This document shows positions 6,576 through 11,845 of a stretch of DNA of 31,671 nucleotides, one piece after another. The notes under the pieces were generated by a model. That model ran no database searches, was not told where the DNA came from, and worked only from the letters and a program-made list of their open reading frames with translations. The position numbers and the translations under genes were made by a program. Each line of letters starts with the position of its first letter. Position 1 is the stretch's first letter. The stretch is from a virus, in IMG/VR virus record IMGVR_UViG_3300027973_000155, positions 1-31,671 of that record. One strand, given 5' to 3'.

Positions 6576-6603
6576 AGTATAGCAAAGTAAACAGACTAAA
6601 CAA
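6576..6603 (-). promoter_or_regulatory. Leftward early promoter
   Basis: Minus strand: TTGTTT (6603-6598), a 16-base spacer, and the extended -10 TGCTATACT with TATACT at 6581-6576. The predicted start is the A opposite 6569, in CAGCCC. The core TTTGCTATACTTGC is shared with the promoter at 9676. It drives the ERF operon. Confidence 0.75.
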
Positions 6604-6612
6604 GCTATTTAT

Positions 6613-6623
6613 CTAGGTGTTTA
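6613..6623. promoter_or_regulatory. Shared 11-base element (candidate operator), copy 1
   Basis: CTAGGTGTTTA on the plus strand equals TAAACACCTAG on the minus strand. The same 11 bases lie upstream of the rightward promoter at 9644-9654 in the same orientation relative to transcription. It is a candidate site for the Cro-like protein or an activator. Confidence 0.55.
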
Positions 6624-6648
6624 CCCTAAAAACAACAAATAATTTATT

Positions 6649-6657
6649 TGCTACAAT
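6649..6657 (+). promoter_or_regulatory. Rightward extended -10 promoter for the Cro-like gene
   Basis: TGCTACAAT: extended TGn plus TACAAT at 6652-6657. The predicted start (seven bases on) is base 6664, the A of the ATG of the HTH gene, so the mRNA would be leaderless. No good -35 is seen, which extended -10 promoters can tolerate. Confidence 0.6.
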
Positions 6658-6663
6658 GTTTAG

Positions 6664-6816
6664 ATGGATAAACAAACCGCTACCACACTTGCTGGCTCAC
6701 AGAGTGAGCTTGCTCGTATCCTCGGCATAACTAGGGCTGCTGTCTTTCATTGGAAGACAATCCCTAAACTACGCATTTATCAACTAAAAGAACTCAGACC
6801 AGAGTGGTTCAAATGA
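6664..6816 (+). CDS. Cro/YdaS-like helix-turn-helix regulator
   Basis: A 50-residue protein, MDKQTATTLAGSQSELARIL then GITRAAVFHWKTIPKLR. The SELARILGITRAAVFHWK segment is a clear helix-turn-helix, as in Cro or YdaS-type proteins, with recognition helix around residues 27-35. It is the first rightward gene at the divergent promoter, the place of Cro in lambdoid phages. No ribosome site precedes the ATG, consistent with a leaderless transcript. The stop overlaps the next start (ATGA). No partner repressor is present on the opposite strand. Confidence 0.8.
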   Translation: MDKQTATTLAGSQSELARILGITRAAVFHWKTIPKLRIYQLKELRPEWFK

Positions 6817-7181
6817 CACAAGAAGCAATCATCAGGGCATTACAAAATGGCCCACTTACATCCTACCAACTAGAGGATTTAACTGGCATACCCAGACTAT
6901 CTATTGCAGCTTGTTGCACAAAAATGAGCTACAAGAAGAAATTAAAAATTGGAAAAATTAAGATGGGACGTTCTTGGGTTTCTCAGTACACGTTAGAGCC
7001 ACACATGATTGAAGCTACCAAAGCTGCCAATGATGAGCCTTACGACAAGCTAAATCCATTTGATATTCGTAATGCCAGAGGTATCTTTACCAAGGCTGAA
7101 TATGCGGTGATGAACGCACAAGCTATTAGATTGCTTGGCAGACCAGTTGCAAACGAAATTACAAACAATCAATTTATCTAG
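6813..7181 (+). CDS. Winged-helix-like protein, possibly regulatory
   Basis: 122 residues, starting MTQEAIIRALQNGPLTSYQL at ATG 6813, which overlaps the Cro-like stop (ATGA). Residues 5-60 resemble a winged HTH: TSYQLEDLTGIPRLSIAACC forms a helix-turn-helix and SWVSQYTL a wing. The C-terminal part (NPFDIRNARGIFTKAEYAVM) is not recognised. The position between cro-like and replication genes matches lambda cII, but no sequence relation to CII is visible. Confidence 0.65.
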   Translation: MTQEAIIRALQNGPLTSYQLEDLTGIPRLSIAACCTKMSYKKKLKIGKIKMGRSWVSQYTLEPHMIEATKAANDEPYDKLNPFDIRNARGIFTKAEYAVMNAQAIRLLGRPVANEITNNQFI

Positions 7182-7187
7182 TACAAT
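7159..7187 (+). promoter_or_regulatory. Candidate promoter of the structured leader
   Basis: TACAAT at 7182-7187 with a weak TTACAA at 7159-7164, spacing 17. The predicted start is 7193-7194, which coincides with the first base of the closing stem of the RNA described next. The preceding TTTATCTAG also occurs at 6608-6616. Confidence 0.5.
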
Positions 7188-7192
7188 GTTTT

Positions 7193-7260
7193 GAAACACG
7201 GCTAGGTACGAAGTCATGAGCGTACCGAAAAGGGTTCACCCTTTCCCCTGCCGAGGTTTC
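7193..7260 (+). ncRNA. Structured leader RNA, three-way junction
   Basis: The outer stem is GAAAC (7193-7197) with GTTTC (7256-7260), continuing after a small internal loop as CGGC (7199-7202) with GCCG (7250-7253). Inside are hairpin 1, GGTACG (7205-7210) with CGTACC (7221-7226) around a 10-base loop, and hairpin 2, AAAGGG (7229-7234) with CCCTTT (7239-7244) around TTCA. All four helices are perfect Watson-Crick. A second AAAGGG at 7266-7271 could compete for CCCTTT, and TTCACC (7235-7240) is the reverse complement of GGTGAA (7283-7288), the likely ribosome site of the replication gene. It does not match a riboswitch or ribozyme class I know. It could be a translational switch or a separate small RNA. 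Confidence 0.65.
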
Positions 7261-7291
7261 TTTCCAAAGGGCGTTATAAAGCGGTGAAATT

Positions 7292-8005
7292 ATGCTATTA
7301 CAGCCAAAGAATTGGGCAGTCTTTCAACATTACAAAGACAGATGCCCTCCGTGGATAAAACTACATCGTGACCTGCTAAACGATAGGTCTTATATGCGCT
7401 TGCCTATTGCTAGCAAGGCACTAGCACCTATGCTCTGGTTGCTTGCAAGTGAGTCAAAAGATGGTGTTTTTGATGGCTCACTAGATGAGCTAGTCTTTCG
7501 TCTGCACATTAGCGAGAAAGATTACCAAGCTGGTGTGAAGCCATTGATTGATAACAACTTTTTTACTGTTGTTAGCGGAGTGCTAGCAGAACGCTTGCAG
7601 ACTGCTATCCCAGAGACAGAGACAGAGACAGAGACAAAGAAAGAGAAGAAGACACTCGGCAAACGCCTCGCTTCTGATTTTAGTTTTCCAAAAGAATGGG
7701 AAGAATTCTGTCAAACAGAACGCCCAGAACTTAGCCCTGTCAAAACCTTTGACCAATTTAAGGATTATTGGATAGCCCAAGCTGGTCAAAAAGGTGTAAA
7801 GCTGGATTGGTTTGCGACATGGCGAAATTGGGTTAGAAGCACCAACGCACCCAAGCCAAACCCTTATGACGTTGTAAGGCTCACAGTTCCGAGCAGAAAT
7901 GAGCCTGACCCTGCGTTAGAAAAGATTAAAGCTGATGCGAAAAAGGCTGCACCCATGCCAGACCATATTCGCCAAGCAATGAATTCATTAAGGAAAAAAG
8001 CATGA
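7292..8005 (+). CDS. Phage replication protein (helicase-loader or initiator type)
   Basis: 237 residues. The N-terminal PPWIKLHRDLLNDRSYMRLP followed by LWLLASESKDGVFDGSLDEL resembles the winged-helix domain of phage replisome organisers. A linker with ETETETET (coded by GAGACA repeats near 7614-7637) leads to a C-terminal domain ending in DWFATWRNWVRS, a motif typical of DnaT/gpO-like helicase-recruiting proteins. There is no ATPase or polymerase motif, so host DnaB and polymerase would be recruited. Its leader carries the structured RNA at 7193-7260. It overlaps the next gene by 4 bases. Confidence 0.75.
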   Translation: MLLQPKNWAVFQHYKDRCPPWIKLHRDLLNDRSYMRLPIASKALAPMLWLLASESKDGVFDGSLDELVFRLHISEKDYQAGVKPLIDNNFFTVVSGVLAERLQTAIPETETETETKKEKKTLGKRLASDFSFPKEWEEFCQTERPELSPVKTFDQFKDYWIAQAGQKGVKLDWFATWRNWVRSTNAPKPNPYDVVRLTVPSRNEPDPALEKIKADAKKAAPMPDHIRQAMNSLRKKA

Positions 8006-8826
8006 GCAACCCATTCAAAATTATTGAGCCAACTTGCGTTAGTTTTTCTGGCGGTAGAACTTCAGCTTATATGCTTTACAAGGTGTTAGAGGCTCACGAC
8101 ATGAGCCTACCTAAAGACGCTGTTGTTTGTTTTGCAAATACAGGCAAAGAAGACGAAGCAACTTTGAGGTTTGTCGAGAATTTTAGTAAAGAGTGGAATG
8201 TTCATATCAATTGGCTTGAATGGGATTCGGTTGATGGCAAACCAACATTTAAAGTTGTTGACTATGAAACTGCCAGTAGAAATGGTGAGCCATTTGAAAA
8301 ATGTATTCATCATTACAGAAAATTGCCTAATCCAGCGCAACGATGGTGTACTGGTCAATTAAAGATACGAACAATACATCGGTACTTGCGAAGTCTTGGT
8401 TGGGACCACGATGAAAACGATAACAATGATTTTGTTGGAATTCGTGCTGATGAGCCAAGACGTGCTGCCAAGATGAGCAAAAACAAGTTGCCACTTTATT
8501 TGTCTGGCGTTACAAAAGAAACAATAAACCAGTTTTGGTCTGAACAATCTTTTACTTTAGATTTACAGATTCATCGTGGTGAATCTTTGCTTGGAAATTG
8601 TGACCTTTGTTTTTTAAAAAGCGTAGACAAAAAAGTTAACATTGCAAGATTACATCCTGAAAAAGTTTTATGGTGGGCAAAAATGGAAAGTGATGTATTT
8701 GAGATGAGCAAAGAATCAACAGGATTTAATAAGGGGCATCCGTCTTATCGTGAATTGCATAATTTTTCAGCAAATCAAATGCAAATGTTTGATGACCAAT
8801 CGATAGATTGCTTTTGCGGGGATTAA
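8002..8826 (+). CDS. PAPS reductase-like (adenine nucleotide alpha-hydrolase) enzyme
   Basis: 274 residues. FSGGRTSAYM (SGGRTS at 16-21) is the PP-loop, then FANTGKEDEATLRFV, RWCTGQLKIRTIHRYL, FVGIRADEPRR, and Cys clusters NCDLCFLK and CFCGD. This order matches the phage 'phosphoadenosine phosphosulfate reductase' family, related to both CysH and DndC. The cysteines could hold a metal or Fe-S centre. In phages it may aid sulfur supply or modify DNA or tRNA; with no other dnd or cys genes nearby the reaction is undecided. It overlaps the replication gene by 4 bases. Confidence 0.82.
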   Translation: MSNPFKIIEPTCVSFSGGRTSAYMLYKVLEAHDMSLPKDAVVCFANTGKEDEATLRFVENFSKEWNVHINWLEWDSVDGKPTFKVVDYETASRNGEPFEKCIHHYRKLPNPAQRWCTGQLKIRTIHRYLRSLGWDHDENDNNDFVGIRADEPRRAAKMSKNKLPLYLSGVTKETINQFWSEQSFTLDLQIHRGESLLGNCDLCFLKSVDKKVNIARLHPEKVLWWAKMESDVFEMSKESTGFNKGHPSYRELHNFSANQMQMFDDQSIDCFCGD

Positions 8827-8851
8827 ATGAATCACTTTCAATGGCCTAAAA

Positions 8852-9067
8852 ATGAATCCAGCAGAATTAAACCACTTCAAGGACTGCGAAGCCCAAGAGT
8901 GGTTGAGGCGGTACAGGAAAAAGAAATCGATGATTGGCTCAAGCAAAGCGTTGCTCTGGTGGCAGGGAGTGTGCGTGGACTTGGAACGAATCAGAGGCGT
9001 GTCCGCTACTTTGGATTTGAGAAACCGCATGACGAGGTTACGAAATGAGGAGAGCAGCAAGAGTTGA
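8852..9067 (+). CDS. Hypothetical phage protein, 71 residues
   Basis: The product begins MNPAELNHFKDCEAQEWLRR, and continues with LLWWQGVCVDLERIRG and LRNRMTRLRNE. The Trp- and Arg-rich helical pattern looks like small early-region phage proteins I have seen beside nucleases, but I cannot name a family. The ribosome site is weak. A second frame (8827-9048) overlaps almost completely and has better junctions with both neighbours; I prefer this frame on protein character. It overlaps the next gene by 23 bases. Confidence 0.5.
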   Translation: MNPAELNHFKDCEAQEWLRRYRKKKSMIGSSKALLWWQGVCVDLERIRGVSATLDLRNRMTRLRNEESSKS

Positions 9068-9311
9068 TGCTAACCAAGACCAGATAGTTTCTGCCTTGCG
9101 TGGTGCAGGGGCATACGTCTGGATTATTGGCTTACCAGTTGACCTGCTGGTTGGCTACAAGGGTCACACCTTTCTGGTGGAGATTAAAACGGACTCTAAA
9201 AAGCGTTTAACGAAGCTACAAGCCGACTTTTTCGAGAATTGGTCAGGTAGTACCTTGGCAAGAATAGATTGCCCAGAGGCGGCATTAAGAATGATTGGAG
9301 TAGTTAAGTGA
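9045..9311 (+). CDS. VRR-NUC-like nuclease
   Basis: An 88-residue protein with the compact PD-(D/E)XK fold of VRR-NUC enzymes: N-terminal helix with Q12 (ANQDQIVSAL), GLPVDLLVGYKG giving the catalytic Asp, and FLVEIKTDSKKRLTKLQADF giving ExK followed by a helix with Q. Phage relatives are thought to cut branched DNA or act in replication. GAGG lies seven bases before ATG 9045. The stop overlaps the next GTG start. Confidence 0.82.
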   Translation: MRRAARVDANQDQIVSALRGAGAYVWIIGLPVDLLVGYKGHTFLVEIKTDSKKRLTKLQADFFENWSGSTLARIDCPEAALRMIGVVK

Positions 9312-9640
9312 AAGCACCTTACAAAGCCATTGAATTTATCATTGAAAACGCACCTAAGTTTGCCGAGGCTAAAGCACAAAGGATATACCTTGAGGAGTTT
9401 CGCAAGACTAAGAAGGCTCTATTGATGAAGGATGCGTTAGCCAGAGGGATAGATTCTGCTGTGGCTCAAGAGCGTGAAGCCTATGCACACATTGAGTATG
9501 CTGATTTGCTTAGAGGACTTATGGTGGCAATTGAGAAGGAAGAAACCTTAAAATGGATGCTGACTGCTGCCCAGATGAAAGCTGATATATGGCGGTCTGA
9601 GCAAGCAAGTGAGCGTCTTGGCGTAAAAACTACAGAGTAG
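9308..9640 (+). CDS. Hypothetical helical protein next to nuclease
   Basis: 110 residues, GTG start at 9308 overlapping the previous stop (GTGA). It is almost all helix: KAQRIYLEEFRKTKKALLMK, then QEREAYAHIEYADLLRGLM, then ETLKWMLTAAQMKADIWRSE. Similar proteins are common next to replication and VRR-NUC genes in phages, without known function. It is the last gene before the promoter at 9644-9681. Confidence 0.7.
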   Translation: MKAPYKAIEFIIENAPKFAEAKAQRIYLEEFRKTKKALLMKDALARGIDSAVAQEREAYAHIEYADLLRGLMVAIEKEETLKWMLTAAQMKADIWRSEQASERLGVKTTE

Positions 9641-9643
9641 GTA

Positions 9644-9681
9644 TAAACACCTAGTAAATACTGTGTTTAGTTTGCTATACT
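9644..9681 (+). promoter_or_regulatory. Rightward promoter with shared operator element, copy 2
   Basis: TAAACACCTAG (9644-9654), then TGTTTAG and the extended -10 TGCTATACT with TATACT at 9676-9681. The predicted start is A9688. From TTTGCTATACTTGC through TCAGCCCA it matches the leftward promoter except for one base. The element-to-core distance is about 10 bases shorter here, roughly one helical turn. The -35 is weak, so an activator may be needed. Confidence 0.7.
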
Positions 9682-9727
9682 TGCATCAGCCCAAGCAATT
9701 CGCAAGGGTACTTTTAAGGAATAAATC

Positions 9728-9979
9728 ATGAAATACGAATTTGACACAACTACTGGTGAAGGCTCTGTAATCGTTACTGTTGTGATGAGTTGTGAGCGTG
9801 ACGAAGAAGGCACTTACAACGAGAACATTGATGAAGTCTGGTTTGAAGGACGCAATGTCATGGGTATCTTTACTGACAAACAATTTCAAGAGTTAGAGAT
9901 TGAGGGCTGTATGCGTCTTTCTAAGCACATCTTGGAAGAAGCAGACGAAGCCAAAATAGCGGCTTACGAAAGTGAATAA
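9728..9979 (+). CDS. Hypothetical acidic protein, 83 residues
   Basis: It begins MKYEFDTTTGEGSVIVTVVM with a good ribosome site (TAAGGA). It looks like a beta-rich N-terminus (SVIVTVVMSCERDEEG, EVWFEGRNV) and a helical acidic end (LSKHILEEADEAKIAAYESE). No family recognised. It is the first gene of the transcript from 9688. It overlaps the HNH gene by 8 bases. Confidence 0.7.
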   Translation: MKYEFDTTTGEGSVIVTVVMSCERDEEGTYNENIDEVWFEGRNVMGIFTDKQFQELEIEGCMRLSKHILEEADEAKIAAYESE

Positions 9980-10229
9980 CAGACCCAATAACAGGGAACG
10001 ACTCCACTTGGCAAAGATTAAAGAAATGCCTTGTGGGGTCTGCAATGCTTCTGGACCAAGCGATGCACACCATATTGTTCAGCATAACCAATACTTATGT
10101 ATTCCTTTATGTAAGGACTGCCATCAGGGTAGCTTTAATGGCATACACGGACAGGCTAGGATTTGGAAGGTAGAAAAGCTGAATGAGATGGATGTATTGA
10201 ATCTAACCCTTGCAAAACTTTTTAATTAG
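9972..10229 (+). CDS. HNH endonuclease-like protein
   Basis: 85 residues with GTG start at 9972. CGVCNASG, SDAHHIVQHNQYLCIPLCKDCHQG and NGIHG give two Cys pairs and the DAHH...H core of an HNH (beta-beta-alpha-metal) nuclease, close in style to small Ref- or DUF968-like recombination nucleases. It is probably a metal-dependent DNA nickase or a recombination accessory. It is the last gene before a strong terminator. Confidence 0.8.
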   Translation: MNNRPNNRERLHLAKIKEMPCGVCNASGPSDAHHIVQHNQYLCIPLCKDCHQGSFNGIHGQARIWKVEKLNEMDVLNLTLAKLFN

Positions 10230-10265
10230 CGCACAATGGACGCACTCAGTTGCCATTGAGACTTT

Positions 10266-10292
10266 AGAGGGACTTGTTCCCTCTTTTTTTTT
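10266..10292 (+). terminator. Rho-independent terminator
   Basis: AGAGGGA (10266-10272), loop CTTGT, TCCCTCT (10278-10284), then a run of T to 10292. It ends the rightward early transcript after the HNH gene. The -35 of the next promoter lies inside the hairpin. Confidence 0.9.
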
Positions 10293-10302
10293 ATGAGATA
10301 AT
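10274..10302 (+). promoter_or_regulatory. Promoter for the Cys-rich and Lys-rich gene cluster
   Basis: TTGTTC (10274-10279), a 17-base spacer, and GATAAT (10297-10302) with TG at 10294-10295 (extended -10). The predicted start is near 10309, 17 bases before the next gene. The -35 is nested in the preceding terminator. Confidence 0.6.
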
Positions 10303-10325
10303 AAATAAACTCCATAGGGATAACC

Positions 10326-10799
10326 ATGTCTGGTTTACTTGAGCCATCCGTAAAAATTGAGATTGAGATACAAAGCCAAGAGAAAAATGGCGAAGCGTGT
10401 CCAGTTGCCACAGGTGACGTATCTGTCAATCTTGAGAATCGTCAAAAGGGCATTGATAAGGCTAACTATGGCCCAATGAACCCTAACGAGGCAAACGCTG
10501 ATTACTGGCGTGAAATCTCTAAGGTATGGAGAAACTCTCCAGAGCAAGCTAAAAAGTCTCGTTGCGGAAACTGCGCTGCTTTTATCCAAACCACTAAGAT
10601 GCTAGATTGCATCGAATCAGGCTTAAAAACTGGTGATACTGAAACTGACGCATGGGCAGTTATTGACGCTGGCGACTTAGGATATTGTGAGATTTGGGAC
10701 TTTAAGTGTGCTGCCAAACGTACTTGTACTGCTTGGGTAACTGGTGGCCCGATTACTGACGATTCTGAAAATATGGGAGATGACAATGGGGACTACTAA
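10326..10799 (+). CDS. Cys-rich hypothetical protein
   Basis: 157 residues. The first 60 are polar and probably disordered. The second half holds SRCGNCAAF, MLDCIESGL, LGYCEIWDF, and KCAAKRTCTAW: seven cysteines in a compact region that could bind zinc or an Fe-S cluster. It resembles proteins seen in aquatic phages beside terminase genes, without known function. Possible role in virion assembly or redox is speculative. The downstream gene starts inside its 3' end with its own GGGAG site. Confidence 0.65.
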   Translation: MSGLLEPSVKIEIEIQSQEKNGEACPVATGDVSVNLENRQKGIDKANYGPMNPNEANADYWREISKVWRNSPEQAKKSRCGNCAAFIQTTKMLDCIESGLKTGDTETDAWAVIDAGDLGYCEIWDFKCAAKRTCTAWVTGGPITDDSENMGDDNGDY

Positions 10800-10938
10800 T
10801 ATGCAAGCGGCTGAGATGATGGGTTTATATCCAAGCATGACAGCTAAAAAGAAGCCAGCGACTAAAGCTATGCCAAAGCCAATGCCTATGCGTGGTGAGC
10901 GTACAGCAAAGAACAAAGCAAATAAGCCAAAAAAATGA
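10786..10938 (+). CDS. Small Lys/Pro/Met-rich basic protein
   Basis: 50 residues from ATG 10786 (GGGAG upstream): MGTTNMQAAEMMGLYPSM then a strongly basic tail (KKKPATKAMPKPMPMRGERT, KNKANKPKK). It is probably disordered and able to bind nucleic acid. It overlaps both neighbours (14 bases upstream, ATGA downstream). An alternative start is ATG 10801. No named family recognised. Confidence 0.6.
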   Translation: MGTTNMQAAEMMGLYPSMTAKKKPATKAMPKPMPMRGERTAKNKANKPKK

Positions 10939-11093
10939 ACGGACTTTATGCAAATATCGCTGCGAAGAAGAAGCGGATAGAGGCGCAGAAAGCAGCAGGC
11001 AAGACCCCAGAGCGTATGCGTAAGGTAGGTAGCAAGGGTGCACCTACTGCGGATGCGTTTAAGCAAGCAGCTAAGACTGCTAAAAAGAAATGA
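10935..11093 (+). CDS. Small Lys-rich phage protein (MNGLYANIAAKKKR type)
   Basis: 52 residues: MNGLYANIAAKKKRIEAQKA, MRKVGSKGAPTADAFKQAAK, ending in KKK. The MRK.GSKGAPTA.AFK pattern recurs in short proteins near packaging genes of aquatic phages, to my recollection. It overlaps neighbours by ATGA on both sides. It is strongly basic; a packaged or DNA-associated role is a guess. Confidence 0.7.
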   Translation: MNGLYANIAAKKKRIEAQKAAGKTPERMRKVGSKGAPTADAFKQAAKTAKKK

Positions 11094-11341
11094 TTAAACG
11101 TGGTTCAGAGCAGTTTTCTGGCTATAACAAGCCCAAAGCTACTCCTAGCCATCCCACTAAGTCTCACGCTGTTTTAGCAAAGTCTGGTGAGGATGTAAAG
11201 CTCATCCGTTTTGGTCAGCAGGGTGTAAAGGGTTCTGCTGATGGCACAAAGCGTAACGAAGCGTTCAAGGCTCGTCACGCTGAGAATATTGCCAAGGGTA
11301 AGATGAGTGCAGCATATTGGGCTAACAAGGTTAAATGGTAA
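11090..11341 (+). CDS. Conserved phage protein with RFGQQGVKG and KARHAENIAKG motifs
   Basis: 83 residues. LIRFGQQGVKGSADGTKRNE followed by FKARHAENIAKGKMSAAYWA and KVKW is a pattern I recognise from many marine and freshwater phages, always hypothetical. It is basic, with a conserved Trp-rich end. It overlaps the upstream gene (ATGA) and belongs to the basic cluster before the terminase. Confidence 0.75.
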   Translation: MIKRGSEQFSGYNKPKATPSHPTKSHAVLAKSGEDVKLIRFGQQGVKGSADGTKRNEAFKARHAENIAKGKMSAAYWANKVKW

Positions 11342-11345
11342 AACT

Positions 11346-11519
11346 ATGAAAACTCCTAAGATGAACAAAGCTGGTAAAGCCAAAATGGGTGCTGTGATGC
11401 ACGAGTTTGGAAAAGGCGAACTGCACTCTGGTAAGGGCGGTAAAGTCGTTAAGAATCCCAAGCAAGCAGTTGCGATTGCTATAAGTGAAGCTGCTCGTAA
11501 GATGGGTAGAATGAAATAA
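11346..11519 (+). CDS. DUF6496-like small basic protein
   Basis: 57 residues from ATG 11346: MKTPKMNKAGKAKMGAVMHE then FGKGELHSGKGGKVVKNPKQ and AVAIAISEAARKMGR. The VMHEF-K-G-L-SG-GGKV-N-KQA-AI-ISEA pattern resembles DUF6496 (PF20106), which occurs in both phages and bacteria. Function unknown; Lys/Gly richness suggests nucleic-acid binding. It is the last gene of the cluster. Confidence 0.72.
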   Translation: MKTPKMNKAGKAKMGAVMHEFGKGELHSGKGGKVVKNPKQAVAIAISEAARKMGRMK

Positions 11520-11524
11520 CTAAG

Positions 11525-11543
11525 TCTGCTCGTTGTGAGCAGA
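11525..11543 (+). other. Perfect hairpin before the packaging genes
   Basis: TCTGCTC, loop GTTGT, GAGCAGA: seven base pairs with no T-run, so a typical terminator is unlikely. It lies 36 bases before the small terminase gene and after its ribosome-free gap. It may be an mRNA-processing or DNA-recognition element. Confidence 0.45.
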
Positions 11544-11578
11544 TACTAACTTGACCAACCCTAGAGGAGTCAAACAAA

Positions 11579-11845
11579 ATGATTGAAAAACAATCAAACA
11601 TTTCATATCGTGGTGGCGCACGAGAAGGCGCAGGTAGACCGAAGGGAAGTCTTGATAAGGGCAATGCTGTTCTTAGAGAGATGATACTGGAGGCACTAGA
11701 GGGCGCAGGTGGCGTTGCTTATCTCGTAGAGAAGGCAGAGACACACCCACAGGCTTTCATGGGACTAATCGGTAGGGTCTTACCACTCCAAGTAACTGGA
11801 GAAGAAGGTAAAGACATTCAGATAAGCGTCCAATGGCAGAAGTAA
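11579..11845 (+). CDS. terS: Terminase small subunit
   Basis: 88 residues. GGAREGAGRPKGSLDKGN is the usual basic N-terminus of small-terminase-like DNA-binding proteins, followed by helical LREMILEALEGAGGVAYLVE and FMGLIGRVLPLQVTGEEGKD, typical of this group. It would recognise the packaging site and load the motor. It is short but complete. GAGGAG lies before the ATG. It overlaps the large subunit by 13 bases. Confidence 0.8.
   Translation: MIEKQSNISYRGGAREGAGRPKGSLDKGNAVLREMILEALEGAGGVAYLVEKAETHPQAFMGLIGRVLPLQVTGEEGKDIQISVQWQK

Noticed and set aside
7199-7260. tRNA-like GGTTC sequence in the leader
   Set aside because: The TTCA loop is four bases, not seven, and there is no acceptor or anticodon arm; it is a different fold.
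7193-7260. Hammerhead ribozyme
   Set aside because: There is no CUGANGA core; only a GAAA-like segment is present.
8827-9048. 73-residue frame as the main gene here
   Set aside because: Kept only as a finding. Its composition is less protein-like than the 8852 frame, although its junctions are good.
10677-11066. 129-residue minus-strand frame
   Set aside because: It is antisense to the Lys-rich cluster and reads as hydrophobic Leu/Phe shadow; no ribosome site or operon partner.
11525-11543. Terminator before terS
   Set aside because: Perfect stem but no T-run, and the terminase gene follows with no clear promoter.
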